Shown here one piece after another: positions 17,320 to 25,870 of a stretch of DNA of 64,000 bases (the first letter of the stretch is position 1; each line of letters begins with the position of its first letter). The position numbers and the translations under genes are program-made. A model generated the notes under the pieces. That model was not told the origin of the DNA and searched no databases. It saw only the letters and a list, made by a program, of their open reading frames with translations. The DNA comes from Nannocystis sp. (lineage in GTDB: Bacteria; Myxococcota_A; Polyangia; Nannocystales; Nannocystaceae). The stretch is taken from contig JADJRG010000029.1 in NCBI GenBank assembly GCA_016712315.1, positions 744,001 through 808,000 on the forward strand. Reading direction: 5' to 3'.

Positions 17320-18867
17320 ATGAACGATCTCTCAAGCTTGGTGATCGACGAGCGCTACGCCCTCGTCCGCCTGATCGGCGCTGGCGGTGTGGCCGGCGTG
17401 TATGAAGCGATTGATCGACGCCTCGACAAGCGCGTCGCGGTGAAGGTCCTAAGCCCCACCTACTGGGGCGACGCGCTGCAGCTCCAGCGCTTCGCTAGCG
17501 AGGCGAGGCACATCGCGCGGGTTCGTGATGAGCACCTCGTCGATGTCACCGACTCCGGCGTCTCCAAGGACGGCATCCCGTTCCTCGTCATGGAACTGCT
17601 GGAAGGGCGCGATCTCTACGATCTCCTCCGTGAACTCGACGCGCCGATGCCATGGCGGCGCGCCGCGTCGATCGCCGCGCAAGTGTGCGACGCGCTCGCC
17701 GCAGCGCACGCCCGCGGCCTGGTCCACCGTGACGTCAAGCCCAGCAACATCTATCTCCTCGATCGCCACGGCGACGATCACGTCAAGCTGCTCGACCTTG
17801 GCATCGCCAAGGCGCTGAACGCTCAAGATCTCGACGCCCCCATTACCAACCCTATCTACGGCGTCCCTGGCACCGCGCAGTACATGGCGCCCGAGCAGGC
17901 GCGCGCCCAGTCGGTCGATCCGCGCACGGACCTCTACTCGCTCGGCGTCGTCCTCTATCGCATGGTCACCGGCGCGCTCCCCTTCAACGCACCCGCCGAC
18001 GATCTCTACTCGCTGCTGCGCATGCACTGCGAAGAGCCCCCTCTCCCGCCCTCAACGCGCCTCACCGGCTTGCCGGCCGAGATCGACGCCATCATCCTCC
18101 GCTGCCTGGAGAAAGAGCCAGATGCGCGGTGGGGATCGGCGCACGAGCTGGCGCGAGCGCTGCGGCGGGCGCTCGCCCAGCCGCGCGCGCTCGCGCCGAA
18201 TTTAGAGTCCACGGAGCCAGCCTCCTCGTCCGCGACCCGCCCGAGCATGCTCGCGCAGGAGCCGGCGCTCCCGCCCGCCCGGCGCCTGCTCTTCGCGGCG
18301 TCGCTCGGCCTGATGGCGATCTTCGGCGTCGCGGCGATCATCGTCACCAGCGGCGACGCGACCACGACCATACCGCCTGTCCCCACGGGCGCGGCCGCGA
18401 TGGCCGCTGCATCGTCATCGCCGCGGGCGTTTGAGGTCCCCCAAGGGGCGCTGACGCCGCGGCCGATCGCGGAGCTCGTCGTCGCGGAGCCGCCAGCGCT
18501 CCCGCCAATCGCCGGCGCTCCGGAGGATGTGTCCGAAGCCGAGCCCCTCGCGCGGCGACGCGGTCGCGGCCGACGAGCCCCCGTCATCGACCCTCATGAG
18601 CTCGATCCACGCCGCGCCGCCCTGCTGCGCGAGCTCGGCGTCCTCAAGTTCCGCCTCCGTCGCTGTCCCAGCGGCGAGCACGGCTGGCCGCCGCTGCGCG
18701 TTGATATTCATGTCGAGCCGAGGACCGGCGCGATCACCGAGGTCACTCCGTTGAATATGCCCGCCACGGAGCCCTTCCCCGCTTGTGTCGTCGAGACCCT
18801 GCTCGCCCTGCCCCTGCCTGGCCTCAGCGACGGCGGCGCCTACGACGACGTCCCGATCGATCTCTAA
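17320..18867 (+). CDS. Transmembrane Ser/Thr protein kinase (PknB-like)
   Basis: The kinase domain (about residues 13-285) has all catalytic elements: glycine loop GAGGVAGVYEA, Lys42 in VAVKVL, Glu61, catalytic loop HRDVKPSN (Asp138), DLG at 159-161 and PGTAQYMAPEQ. A single membrane helix (about 323-343) with basic residues on its N-terminal side puts the kinase in the cytoplasm. The last 170 residues are outside: a Pro/Ala linker, then a small domain ending LLALPLPG that resembles TonB/AgmX-type C-terminal folds with two Cys. There are no PASTA repeats. The next gene, coding an FHA-WD40 protein, follows after 17 bp, so the two are probably co-transcribed. The substrate is unknown. Confidence 0.9.
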   Translation: MNDLSSLVIDERYALVRLIGAGGVAGVYEAIDRRLDKRVAVKVLSPTYWGDALQLQRFASEARHIARVRDEHLVDVTDSGVSKDGIPFLVMELLEGRDLYDLLRELDAPMPWRRAASIAAQVCDALAAAHARGLVHRDVKPSNIYLLDRHGDDHVKLLDLGIAKALNAQDLDAPITNPIYGVPGTAQYMAPEQARAQSVDPRTDLYSLGVVLYRMVTGALPFNAPADDLYSLLRMHCEEPPLPPSTRLTGLPAEIDAIILRCLEKEPDARWGSAHELARALRRALAQPRALAPNLESTEPASSSATRPSMLAQEPALPPARRLLFAASLGLMAIFGVAAIIVTSGDATTTIPPVPTGAAAMAAASSSPRAFEVPQGALTPRPIAELVVAEPPALPPIAGAPEDVSEAEPLARRRGRGRRAPVIDPHELDPRRAALLRELGVLKFRLRRCPSGEHGWPPLRVDIHVEPRTGAITEVTPLNMPATEPFPACVVETLLALPLPGLSDGGAYDDVPIDL

Positions 18868-18884
18868 CACCTGGCTTTGAGGAC

Positions 18885-21800
18885 ATGATTCGCCTCCGCA
18901 TCACCCCGGACGGGCAGCCCGCCTACCTCGCCACTTTTCCGGGCGATGCCATCACGATCGGCGCCGATCCGTCCTGTGATCTCACCCTCGCTGGGCCGGG
19001 CATATCGCGCCAACATCTCCGCTTGAGGCGCGTCGACGGGGCGATCCACGCCGACGACTGTGGATCGAGCAACGGCACCTACGTCGCGCGCCAGCGCCTC
19101 CGCGGCCCGACGCCGCTGGCCGCGGGAGATGAGGCGCGGATCCCCGGCTTTCGCTTCTCTCTGGTCGAAGAGCCAGGTCATGCGGAGCAGACCGCACCAC
19201 CTCCGCCGAAGTTCGACGCGCGCCCGATCGCCGCTCGGGTCGCTCCGAGCGCGCGATCTTGGCGCGAACGCCCGGATCGCGCCCACCTACTCACTGGCGC
19301 CTCGCTCGCGGAGGCGCGGCGCTGGCGCCTGCTCGCGGAGCGCGCGGATCCGCCGGTCTCAGCGGAGGAAGACGCGCTCATTCTCGCGAGCGAGGGGCAG
19401 CGAGTCCGCCGCCGTCACGCGCGGCGCGTCGCAGCGGTCGCCGTCGCGGCCGCAGCGCTCGCGGGGGTATGGAGTGGCCGTTCTGTGCTCGCCGGCGGCC
19501 TCGAGGCCCGCTCGCTTGATCTTCGGGCGATCGTCGCTTGCAGCGCCCGAGTCGTGGTCGCCAGCGCGGAGCGGCGCTGCGAGCGTGATGCATCCCGAGT
19601 CGCCGCGGAGATCGACGCCCAAACGCTCACCGGCGTGAGAGCCCTCGGTGAAGCGCGCGAGGCGCTCTCGTGCGCTCGCGTCGGCGCCAACGTGCCCCCT
19701 CTCGAGCAGGCGATCCGCGATCTTCTCGCCGAGACCAAGGGCCTGCCGCTCGCCCGCACTGACTCCGCGATCATCGTCGCGGCGGTCGACGAGTCTGGTT
19801 GCACGATCGCGTGGGCGACCGTCGACGGCGCTGTGCACCTGCTGCGTCGCTGCCTCGCCGCGCCGAGCCGTCAACGCTTCGACGGCGGGGCCCCGGTCCG
19901 CATGCTCGCGTTCGATCTTGCCGAGGCGCGGCTGATCGCCGTCGACGCGGCCGCGAACGTTCGCACCTGGAACCTCACAGATCCGACCCCCCTGCCCCGC
20001 TCCGTTCGCCTCGATCGGCCCCCTGAGGACCTCGGCGCGCTCGCGCTCGACCCTCACGGGCGCGTGCTCGCGCTCGCCGACCGCTCTGCGCCCACTGTTC
20101 ACCTCTACGATCTCGCCGCGGATGACCCTCGGGTCGCCCCGGAGCAGCTCCCTGGCCTCACCGAGCCTCTCACGCACCTGTCTTTTGGAGAAGATGGCAG
20201 CAGCGCCCTCATCGGCGCTAGCGGCGGCCTCGTGCGCGCCTGGCGGCTCCGTGGCGCTCAGCCGCAAGGCAAGCCGAGGCTGATCAGCCGACACAGCGAG
20301 GCCGTCCGCGCGCTCACCGTGGCGAGCTGCAGCCCGGCGAGCGGCGCCGCGGAGAGCTGGGTGATCAGCGGCAGCGACGACGGCCGCGTCCTCGCCCAGC
20401 CGCTCGCTGAGCGCCGCAAGGGCTTCGGCGCGTCGCTGCCGCTCGCCCTCCGGGAGCCGCTCGCCGTCGGCCTCACCGATGACTGCCAGCAGCTCGTCGC
20501 TGCGCATGGGCGCGCCCTCTACCTCTGGCAACGCGCCGCGAAGGAGCCCGACAGGGCGCCTCGCGAGCTCCAACAAGCGCGAGCAGTCGAGCACATGCGT
20601 CTCCTCTCGGCAGGCCGTGCCCTCACCATCGGCGCCTCGGACCTGACCGTATGGGATCTGCGAGGGGCTGGCGCGCCGCGCCGCTCACCCGGTGACGCCC
20701 ACGGGGTCAAGGCGCTCGCGGTAGCGGCGGATCTCGCCCTCACCGGCGGTGACGACGGCGTGATCCGTCTCTGGGATCTGACCACTGGCTCAGGTTGGGG
20801 GGCTTCTCATGCGATCCACGCCGCGGTGATCGACGCCTTCTCGGTCGATCGCGCGGGCGCCCGCGTGCTCGCGGCGGGCGGCGAGCGCTTGGTCTTGTGG
20901 AGCCTCGGCGCCTCCGGCGATCCATCCCAGCCGATCGCCCTTAAGGGTCACGAGGCGCGGATCACGGCGAGCGCGATCGCGGCAGACGCGACCTGGGCGG
21001 CGAGCGCGGATCAAGATCAGCGCCTCTTCTTGTGGCCCCTCGACGGCGTTCGCCCTGGCGATCGATCACAGCCGGTGATCACCGGCGCGATCGTCGATCG
21101 GATCTCCTTCACGGACGACAGCGCTTGGTTGGTCGCGAGCGGTCGCGACGGCGCCTGCGCGATCGATCTCCGCGGCGAGGGTCCACGCGAGTGCCAGGAT
21201 CTCCCCCACGCGGGTGAGGTCATCGCCGCTCAGATCATCCCTGGGACCGCGCGGGTCCTCTTGGGCGCGGGCAGCGGCGCGCTCACGATCATCGATCTCG
21301 TGGCGTGGACCAGCGGTAGCGGGCCGGCGAGTTTGACCCTCGAGAAGATCTCTGGTGGTAGTTGGGAGCTCGCTGTCAGCGCCGACGGCCGAAGGCTCGC
21401 AGCCGCGGGTGATCGCGTGGTCACCTGGGAGATTGTCCAGGGCGCGGAGCCACAGCGAAGCCCGTGGTCGGCGCCGCAGCGGCCGCAGCAGGGCCGACAG
21501 TCCCTGGCGTGGAGCCCCGCTGGTGAGCTCCTAGCGATCGCCGCCGATGATCGACGGATTCACCTCTCACGAGGCGCGGATGGCGAATCAGCTGGCATCC
21601 TCGAGGCTCCCGGCGGCGTCACCGCGCTGGCCTTCGCTGACGCCAAGACCTTGTTGGTGGGCGGTCCAGACGGTTCATTGCGGCGTTGGCTGCTCCCGGG
21701 TCCAGCCACCGGAGATGAGATCTGCGCGGCACCCATCTCGTCACAAGGAGTAGATCCGGTCGCCATCGATCTTCGCGGCGCGAACGCGCCGATCCGCGGG

Positions 21801-21926
21801 ATCGCGGTCGCTGCCGGCGGCGAGCTCGCGATCACAGGTGGCGACGGGCGCACGCTGCACATCTGGCCGATCTCGGCGGTGCGCCTGCGCGCGCGCCTCG
21901 ACGGCCTCGATCTCGGCGCCTGGTAG
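18885..21926 (+). CDS. FHA domain - transmembrane - WD40 propeller protein
   Basis: The FHA domain (about residues 5-95) keeps the Ser and Asn signature motifs (GISRQH, SSNGTYV), but its Gly-Arg motif is Gly-Ala (IGADPSCD), so phosphothreonine binding may be weakened. Residues 135-180 match the helical linker (LTGASLAEARRW) often seen before the membrane segment of STAND/WD40 proteins. A membrane helix is at about 181-203, preceded by RRRHARR, so the remaining 800 residues should lie outside the cytoplasm. That part has many WD40-type blades, e.g. ALTGGDDGVIRLWDLTTG, enough for one large or two propellers. ATG 18885 follows GAGG closely. It likely works with the upstream kinase as a phospho-controlled scaffold (inference). 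Confidence 0.82.
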   Translation: MIRLRITPDGQPAYLATFPGDAITIGADPSCDLTLAGPGISRQHLRLRRVDGAIHADDCGSSNGTYVARQRLRGPTPLAAGDEARIPGFRFSLVEEPGHAEQTAPPPPKFDARPIAARVAPSARSWRERPDRAHLLTGASLAEARRWRLLAERADPPVSAEEDALILASEGQRVRRRHARRVAAVAVAAAALAGVWSGRSVLAGGLEARSLDLRAIVACSARVVVASAERRCERDASRVAAEIDAQTLTGVRALGEAREALSCARVGANVPPLEQAIRDLLAETKGLPLARTDSAIIVAAVDESGCTIAWATVDGAVHLLRRCLAAPSRQRFDGGAPVRMLAFDLAEARLIAVDAAANVRTWNLTDPTPLPRSVRLDRPPEDLGALALDPHGRVLALADRSAPTVHLYDLAADDPRVAPEQLPGLTEPLTHLSFGEDGSSALIGASGGLVRAWRLRGAQPQGKPRLISRHSEAVRALTVASCSPASGAAESWVISGSDDGRVLAQPLAERRKGFGASLPLALREPLAVGLTDDCQQLVAAHGRALYLWQRAAKEPDRAPRELQQARAVEHMRLLSAGRALTIGASDLTVWDLRGAGAPRRSPGDAHGVKALAVAADLALTGGDDGVIRLWDLTTGSGWGASHAIHAAVIDAFSVDRAGARVLAAGGERLVLWSLGASGDPSQPIALKGHEARITASAIAADATWAASADQDQRLFLWPLDGVRPGDRSQPVITGAIVDRISFTDDSAWLVASGRDGACAIDLRGEGPRECQDLPHAGEVIAAQIIPGTARVLLGAGSGALTIIDLVAWTSGSGPASLTLEKISGGSWELAVSADGRRLAAAGDRVVTWEIVQGAEPQRSPWSAPQRPQQGRQSLAWSPAGELLAIAADDRRIHLSRGADGESAGILEAPGGVTALAFADAKTLLVGGPDGSLRRWLLPGPATGDEICAAPISSQGVDPVAIDLRGANAPIRGIAVAAGGELAITGGDGRTLHIWPISAVRLRARLDGLDLGAW

Positions 21927-21940
21927 GTGGCGCTGATCTC

Positions 21941-23476
21941 TCAGGGCGCGTCGGTCGCGGCGCTCCTGGCTACGCAGCGGAGCTCGTCGCGGGCGCAGCG
22001 GAAGCGGACGTGCACGTGGCCAGTGTGTCCGCTCGCGTCCCAGATCATGATCGCCGCTCCAGGCGGCCGCGGCCCTGCGTTGTCAGGTCGACGTTGGATC
22101 GCCGCCAACTCCTCGACGCTCGCGCCCATGACCTCGCCAGCGCGATAGAGGCGCTCGTGCAAGCTGCCGTCCAGGAAGATCTCTTGGACCTCTCGTGTCG
22201 CCAGCAACGACTCGATCAGCCCCCACGTCGCCAGCCAGTTGATCTCCTCTGGGTGAGGCCGTCGATCGAGCTCGAGATAGTGCTCGAGATACGCGCCGCC
22301 GAGGCTCGGCATCCAGAGATCGACGTCGCGGCCGCTTTGATGCGAGTGATGCGGCCGCAAGACGCCTCCCGCTGGCCGACTGAGATCTGCGACGATCAGC
22401 TCGCCTCGGTACCCGTAGGAGCGCCGAAATCGGATGATCGCGTAGTAGAGGTGACGCAGCGTATGGCTCGATCCGTACATGATCGCCGGGTTACGGCGGA
22501 GGTAGAAGGGGCTCGCAGGTAGCTGGATCCCCCCCGCTAGCGCGCCGCGGTTGGGCGCGCCGATCGAGGTGGCGCTCGGATCGATCGCCAGCGCCTCATC
22601 GACGGCCACGGCCCGTCGGCGGTGGATCTGCGGATCCACCCACAGGTCCATGATCGATCCCGCCGGTAGATCCGCGCCTAATCCGGGGTTCTGCGCCTGG
22701 ATCTCGGCTCGGCTCAGCCCGTAACGCGCTTGGAGAGCGCTCCACGTGCTGCCAGTTGCGAGCGCGACGCGCAGGCGTTGTCGCGGCAACGGCGGGTTCA
22801 CGGCTCGTAGAGACACAATGGAACCGATCCGCAGAGGCAGCTCAGGATCGAGGTTGTTGTCGGCGAGCAGGCGGCGGAGAGAGGCGCCATACCGAGCGGC
22901 GATCGACGCGCTCGTCTCGCCAGGAAGCACCTCGTGTCGGATCGGCAGCGGCTCTTCGCGAGCGACACGCCGCTCCGCCCCTCGCCGTAGAGCGACCGTC
23001 GTCGGCTCGTCAGTCATCGCGCCCCGCGCCGCGCGAGCAGCGTCGCCGCTCTCATCGTCTCTAAGGCTCGCAGCGAGCCCTCCCCCGGCTATCGCCGCGG
23101 CGATCAGCACGGCGATCAGCACGGCGGACCCGAGGAGCACCGCGCGGCGAGGCGATCGTCGAGCAGAGCTCCTCGTCGCGGCTTGGTCGCGATAAATCTC
23201 GAGGATCACTGCGCCGATCCCCACACGGTCGCCGACGTTCAGCCGTGTGGGTCCGCGGATCGGCAGGTCATCGACGAAGGTCCCGGCGACGAGGTCATGG
23301 AGCATCAAGCCGCCTTCAGTCGCTTCAATCACGGCGTGGTGAGCCGCAACGCCGATCCCACGGAGCTGAATCGAGGCGTCCTCAGCGGCGCCGATTAACC
23401 AGCGAGATCCGACGCGCGCCTCCTCTCGCGGCTCGCCGATGAGCCCGTAGATCCGGATGACAATCGACCTCTCCAC
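21941..23476 (-). CDS. FHA-transmembrane-LysM-LysM-M74 murein endopeptidase
   Basis: Domains in order: a cytoplasmic FHA-like domain (about 5-95); a membrane helix (113-133) after RRSPRR; two LysM peptidoglycan-binding repeats (about 181-224 and 234-281); and a MepA-type M74 zinc endopeptidase (about 320-500). Both zinc motifs are present: HHSHQSGRDVD (376-386) and GHTGHVHVRF (483-492). Enzymes of this family cut D-Ala-meso-DAP crosslinks regardless of penicillin. The FHA part has lost the usual Arg, Ser and Asn contacts (IGAAEDAS, VAAHH, LVAGTF), so it may no longer bind phosphothreonine. It is convergent with the FHA-WD40 gene (14 bp apart) and lies 12 bp downstream of the pseudokinase gene, probably in one transcript. 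Confidence 0.87.
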   Translation of the reverse strand: MERSIVIRIYGLIGEPREEARVGSRWLIGAAEDASIQLRGIGVAAHHAVIEATEGGLMLHDLVAGTFVDDLPIRGPTRLNVGDRVGIGAVILEIYRDQAATRSSARRSPRRAVLLGSAVLIAVLIAAAIAGGGLAASLRDDESGDAARAARGAMTDEPTTVALRRGAERRVAREEPLPIRHEVLPGETSASIAARYGASLRRLLADNNLDPELPLRIGSIVSLRAVNPPLPRQRLRVALATGSTWSALQARYGLSRAEIQAQNPGLGADLPAGSIMDLWVDPQIHRRRAVAVDEALAIDPSATSIGAPNRGALAGGIQLPASPFYLRRNPAIMYGSSHTLRHLYYAIIRFRRSYGYRGELIVADLSRPAGGVLRPHHSHQSGRDVDLWMPSLGGAYLEHYLELDRRPHPEEINWLATWGLIESLLATREVQEIFLDGSLHERLYRAGEVMGASVEELAAIQRRPDNAGPRPPGAAIMIWDASGHTGHVHVRFRCARDELRCVARSAATDAP

Positions 23477-23488
23477 GGCCTCCTCGGC

Positions 23489-24883
23489 TTAGACCCCGAG
23501 GCCGCCGCTCAGCCGCGACCAGAGCCGGATGAATCGTCCCCGCAGCCCGACGAGACGGGCGAGTAAGCGCCCGGGCAGCGCCCGTAGGCGGCTTATCCGC
23601 GCCCAGAGCCGCCGTACGCTGGCGAGCAAAGGTCGCGGCGCGGACGCGATCGCGCGCAGGCGCCCCCTCCCCGCCCGCTCCACCCGCTCGTCATGGACGG
23701 TCGCGCGAGTGACCGGAGAGACAGTGACCGGAGAGACAGTGACCGAAGGAGCAGGTGATGCCACCGCAAGCCACGGCGCATCGGGCTCCTCGAGCAGCGC
23801 GCCGCCGAAGCCAGCGATCAAGGCCGTCGCCTCAGGAGGCGGCGCCTCGCGCTGGAGGAGCGGCGCGAGCACGGCTGTACGCTCGAGGTTGGGAGCGCTC
23901 GGTCGTGCGCTCGGCGGCGGCGGCGCCTGAGGAGGTCGCTCAGCGAGCGCACGCGCTGAGGTGTCGATCGGTTGCAGCACCTGTGTCGCCTCAGACGTCG
24001 GTCGCAGCGGCGCGACCAGCAAGGTCGGCGGATCCCCAGGACGGCGCGGATCAGCCGGGTTGGACTCCGCGACCGCGAACGCCGCGAGCATCGCGGGCAC
24101 GCCGGGGAAGCGACGCTGCGGATCCTTCTCGAGGCCGCGCATGATCGCGGCCTCGAGCGCTGGGCTCAGGCCGTGCTCGGGGTGGGCGAGGCGAAGCGGC
24201 CGCGGCGCCTTAAATCGGTGCATCAGCGCGACCTGCGTCGGATCGCCCGTGAAGGGCGGCGTCCCCGTCGTCATCGCGTAGAGCATCGTCGCCAGCGCGT
24301 AGACGTCGCTGCGTGGGCTCGGCGCCGCGCCGGCGGCTTGCTCAGGCGAGATCCAGGCGGCGTCGGCGGTGGTCGCGTCGTTGTGAACGACGCCGACATC
24401 GAGGAGGCGCACGGTCACGCCGCCGTTCTCACGTGAGAGGAAGCAGCGGGCCGGCGCGAGCCCGCCGATGGTGATCTCTCGGGCGTGTAGCTCGGCGACC
24501 GCGGCGCCGATCGCCCAGACCAGCTCGCGCGCGAGCTCCCATGGCAGCGCACCGACGGTCGTCATGACGTCCGCGAGGCGTTCACCCTGCAACGCTGGCG
24601 TGATCAGCGCGACGAGCGCTCCTTCACGCAAGATCACGTCGGTCGAGACTTGGTGCTCCCAACTCCCGGCGCGGATCATCTCGACCACCTCAATGATCCC
24701 TGCCGCTTTGGCTGAGGGCAGCTCAGGCGGCAGGAGGCGCACCAAGCACGGAGACCCCTCAGGGGCGGTCTCCGCTCGGTATTGTGCGCCTGCAGAGTCG
24801 GTCGCGATCTTCTCCAGAAGCCGGAAACGGCCGCCCAAGAGCTGGCCAACCTCCACGTGGCCCTGATCGATCGAGGACATCAT
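23489..24883 (-). CDS. Catalytically dead Ser/Thr kinase-like protein (pseudokinase) with Arg-rich tail
   Basis: Residues about 15-270 follow a PknB-like kinase fold (YALATMLYAMTTGTPPF, ISPEQ), but key residues are gone. The VAVK lysine is Arg49, and the HRDxKxxN loop is replaced by TIGGLAPAR (140-147). Only the Asp of the DFG position (DVG, Asp162) remains. No ATP-dependent transfer is expected; a regulatory or scaffold role is likely. A Pro/Ala-rich linker follows, with a 15-bp DNA repeat giving VTVSP units. The last 60 residues are rich in Arg, Leu and Trp and could form an amphipathic membrane-binding helix. There is no clear membrane-spanning segment. ATG 24883 and the following ATG are both possible. 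It is followed by the murein endopeptidase gene. Confidence 0.83.
   Translation of the reverse strand: MMSSIDQGHVEVGQLLGGRFRLLEKIATDSAGAQYRAETAPEGSPCLVRLLPPELPSAKAAGIIEVVEMIRAGSWEHQVSTDVILREGALVALITPALQGERLADVMTTVGALPWELARELVWAIGAAVAELHAREITIGGLAPARCFLSRENGGVTVRLLDVGVVHNDATTADAAWISPEQAAGAAPSPRSDVYALATMLYAMTTGTPPFTGDPTQVALMHRFKAPRPLRLAHPEHGLSPALEAAIMRGLEKDPQRRFPGVPAMLAAFAVAESNPADPRRPGDPPTLLVAPLRPTSEATQVLQPIDTSARALAERPPQAPPPPSARPSAPNLERTAVLAPLLQREAPPPEATALIAGFGGALLEEPDAPWLAVASPAPSVTVSPVTVSPVTRATVHDERVERAGRGRLRAIASAPRPLLASVRRLWARISRLRALPGRLLARLVGLRGRFIRLWSRLSGGLGV
23709..23748. repeat. 15-bp tandem repeat in the pseudokinase linker
   Basis: GTGACCGGAGAGACA is repeated about 2.7 times and encodes the VTVSP-type linker of the pseudokinase on the minus strand. 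Confidence 0.8.
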
Positions 24884-24949
24884 CCGGGCGCCAGGTTACA
24901 CCAGCGCGGCCAGATCGATGCACCATCACAGACTCTTAATGTCTACGAT

Positions 24950-25831
24950 CTACAGAAACTCGACCTCGAGCTCATAAGAGCCGCCCGCGACGTCGACCTG
25001 GTCGATCACCAGGTAGTATTCGCCGGGGACGTCGAAGTAGTACTCGAGGGTCAGCGCGCCTTCGCGGATCGGGCTGGCCTCACAAGCGAGCTCCGATAGG
25101 CCCCCGCAGCTCGATCGGACGCTGAGGACCCCCTGCATGTCGGTCAGCCGAGCTACGGCGCGCATCAACGTCGGCTCGCTGACATCGACTCTGAACATGT
25201 TCTCTCGGCCAGGTCCGCCGCACGAGCCATCGACCTGCCCCTGCCCCAGACCGAAGGTGTTCGCCCAGCGGAAGAAGCCGCCCGGTTCGGCGTTGATGGT
25301 CGATGAGTGGAGGCTGCACGCCTCGAACGGCGGCCAGCCGAACGCGACGCTGAAGCCGTAGCGGCCGTCGACCCCTTCCGGCGAGTCGATCGCGATGTAA
25401 TAGTCGCGGCCCCCTTCGGCGAAGAAGTAGCGGTACTCGCCGATCTCCGGAGCGACGCAGATCTCCGGCACAGGCGCGGCCTCTTCTTCGCACGCATCGG
25501 CGGTGATCCGGAGGACCGCGTCGAAGTCGGTCTCCTCTGTCATCGTGATGATGACGTCGGTGTTGTAGGGGATCGCGACCTTGTACACGTCCTCGCGGCC
25601 GAGGTCGTCGCTGAACTCGCCGCACCAACCCTCGACGCGTCCTCCTCCGAGAAGCCGCCCGCGCACGGTCTGTGGGGTGAATGGCAGCTCGATCGGGTTA
25701 GCGCAGCCGCCAAGGCGATCCTCTGGGCCGGGATCGAGGCCGCTCTCGACGCCGTCGAAGATGGAAGAGCGAGCGCCGCAGCCTGGGATCAGGGCGAGCG
25801 CGAGGATGGCCGCGAGCGTGCGCCTCTGCAT
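24950..25831 (-). CDS. Lipoprotein with two PPC-like beta domains
   Basis: A signal with lipobox LIPGC begins a 293-residue protein. Two similar halves (about residues 45-165 and 165-293) each resemble bacterial pre-peptidase C-terminal (PPC) domains, with the pattern G-REDVYKV...TDFDAVLRI in the first and PGRENMFRVDV...YYLVIDQVDVAGGSYELEV in the second. PPC domains are usually appended to secreted proteases; here they stand alone, so a binding or structural role is likelier. ATG 25831 lies just 9 nt below a good promoter. No partner gene is obvious. Confidence 0.7.
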   Translation of the reverse strand: MQRRTLAAILALALIPGCGARSSIFDGVESGLDPGPEDRLGGCANPIELPFTPQTVRGRLLGGGRVEGWCGEFSDDLGREDVYKVAIPYNTDVIITMTEETDFDAVLRITADACEEEAAPVPEICVAPEIGEYRYFFAEGGRDYYIAIDSPEGVDGRYGFSVAFGWPPFEACSLHSSTINAEPGGFFRWANTFGLGQGQVDGSCGGPGRENMFRVDVSEPTLMRAVARLTDMQGVLSVRSSCGGLSELACEASPIREGALTLEYYFDVPGEYYLVIDQVDVAGGSYELEVEFL

Positions 25832-25840
25832 CGATCGGGG

Positions 25841-25870
25841 AGCATAGCCCCGCCCGCGGACCGACGTCAA
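25841..25870 (-). promoter_or_regulatory. Promoter of the PPC-like lipoprotein gene
   Basis: On the minus strand, TTGACG (25870-25865) and TATGCT (25846-25841) are 18 bp apart. The -10 box ends 9 nt before the ATG, so the transcript would have almost no leader. Confidence 0.55.
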
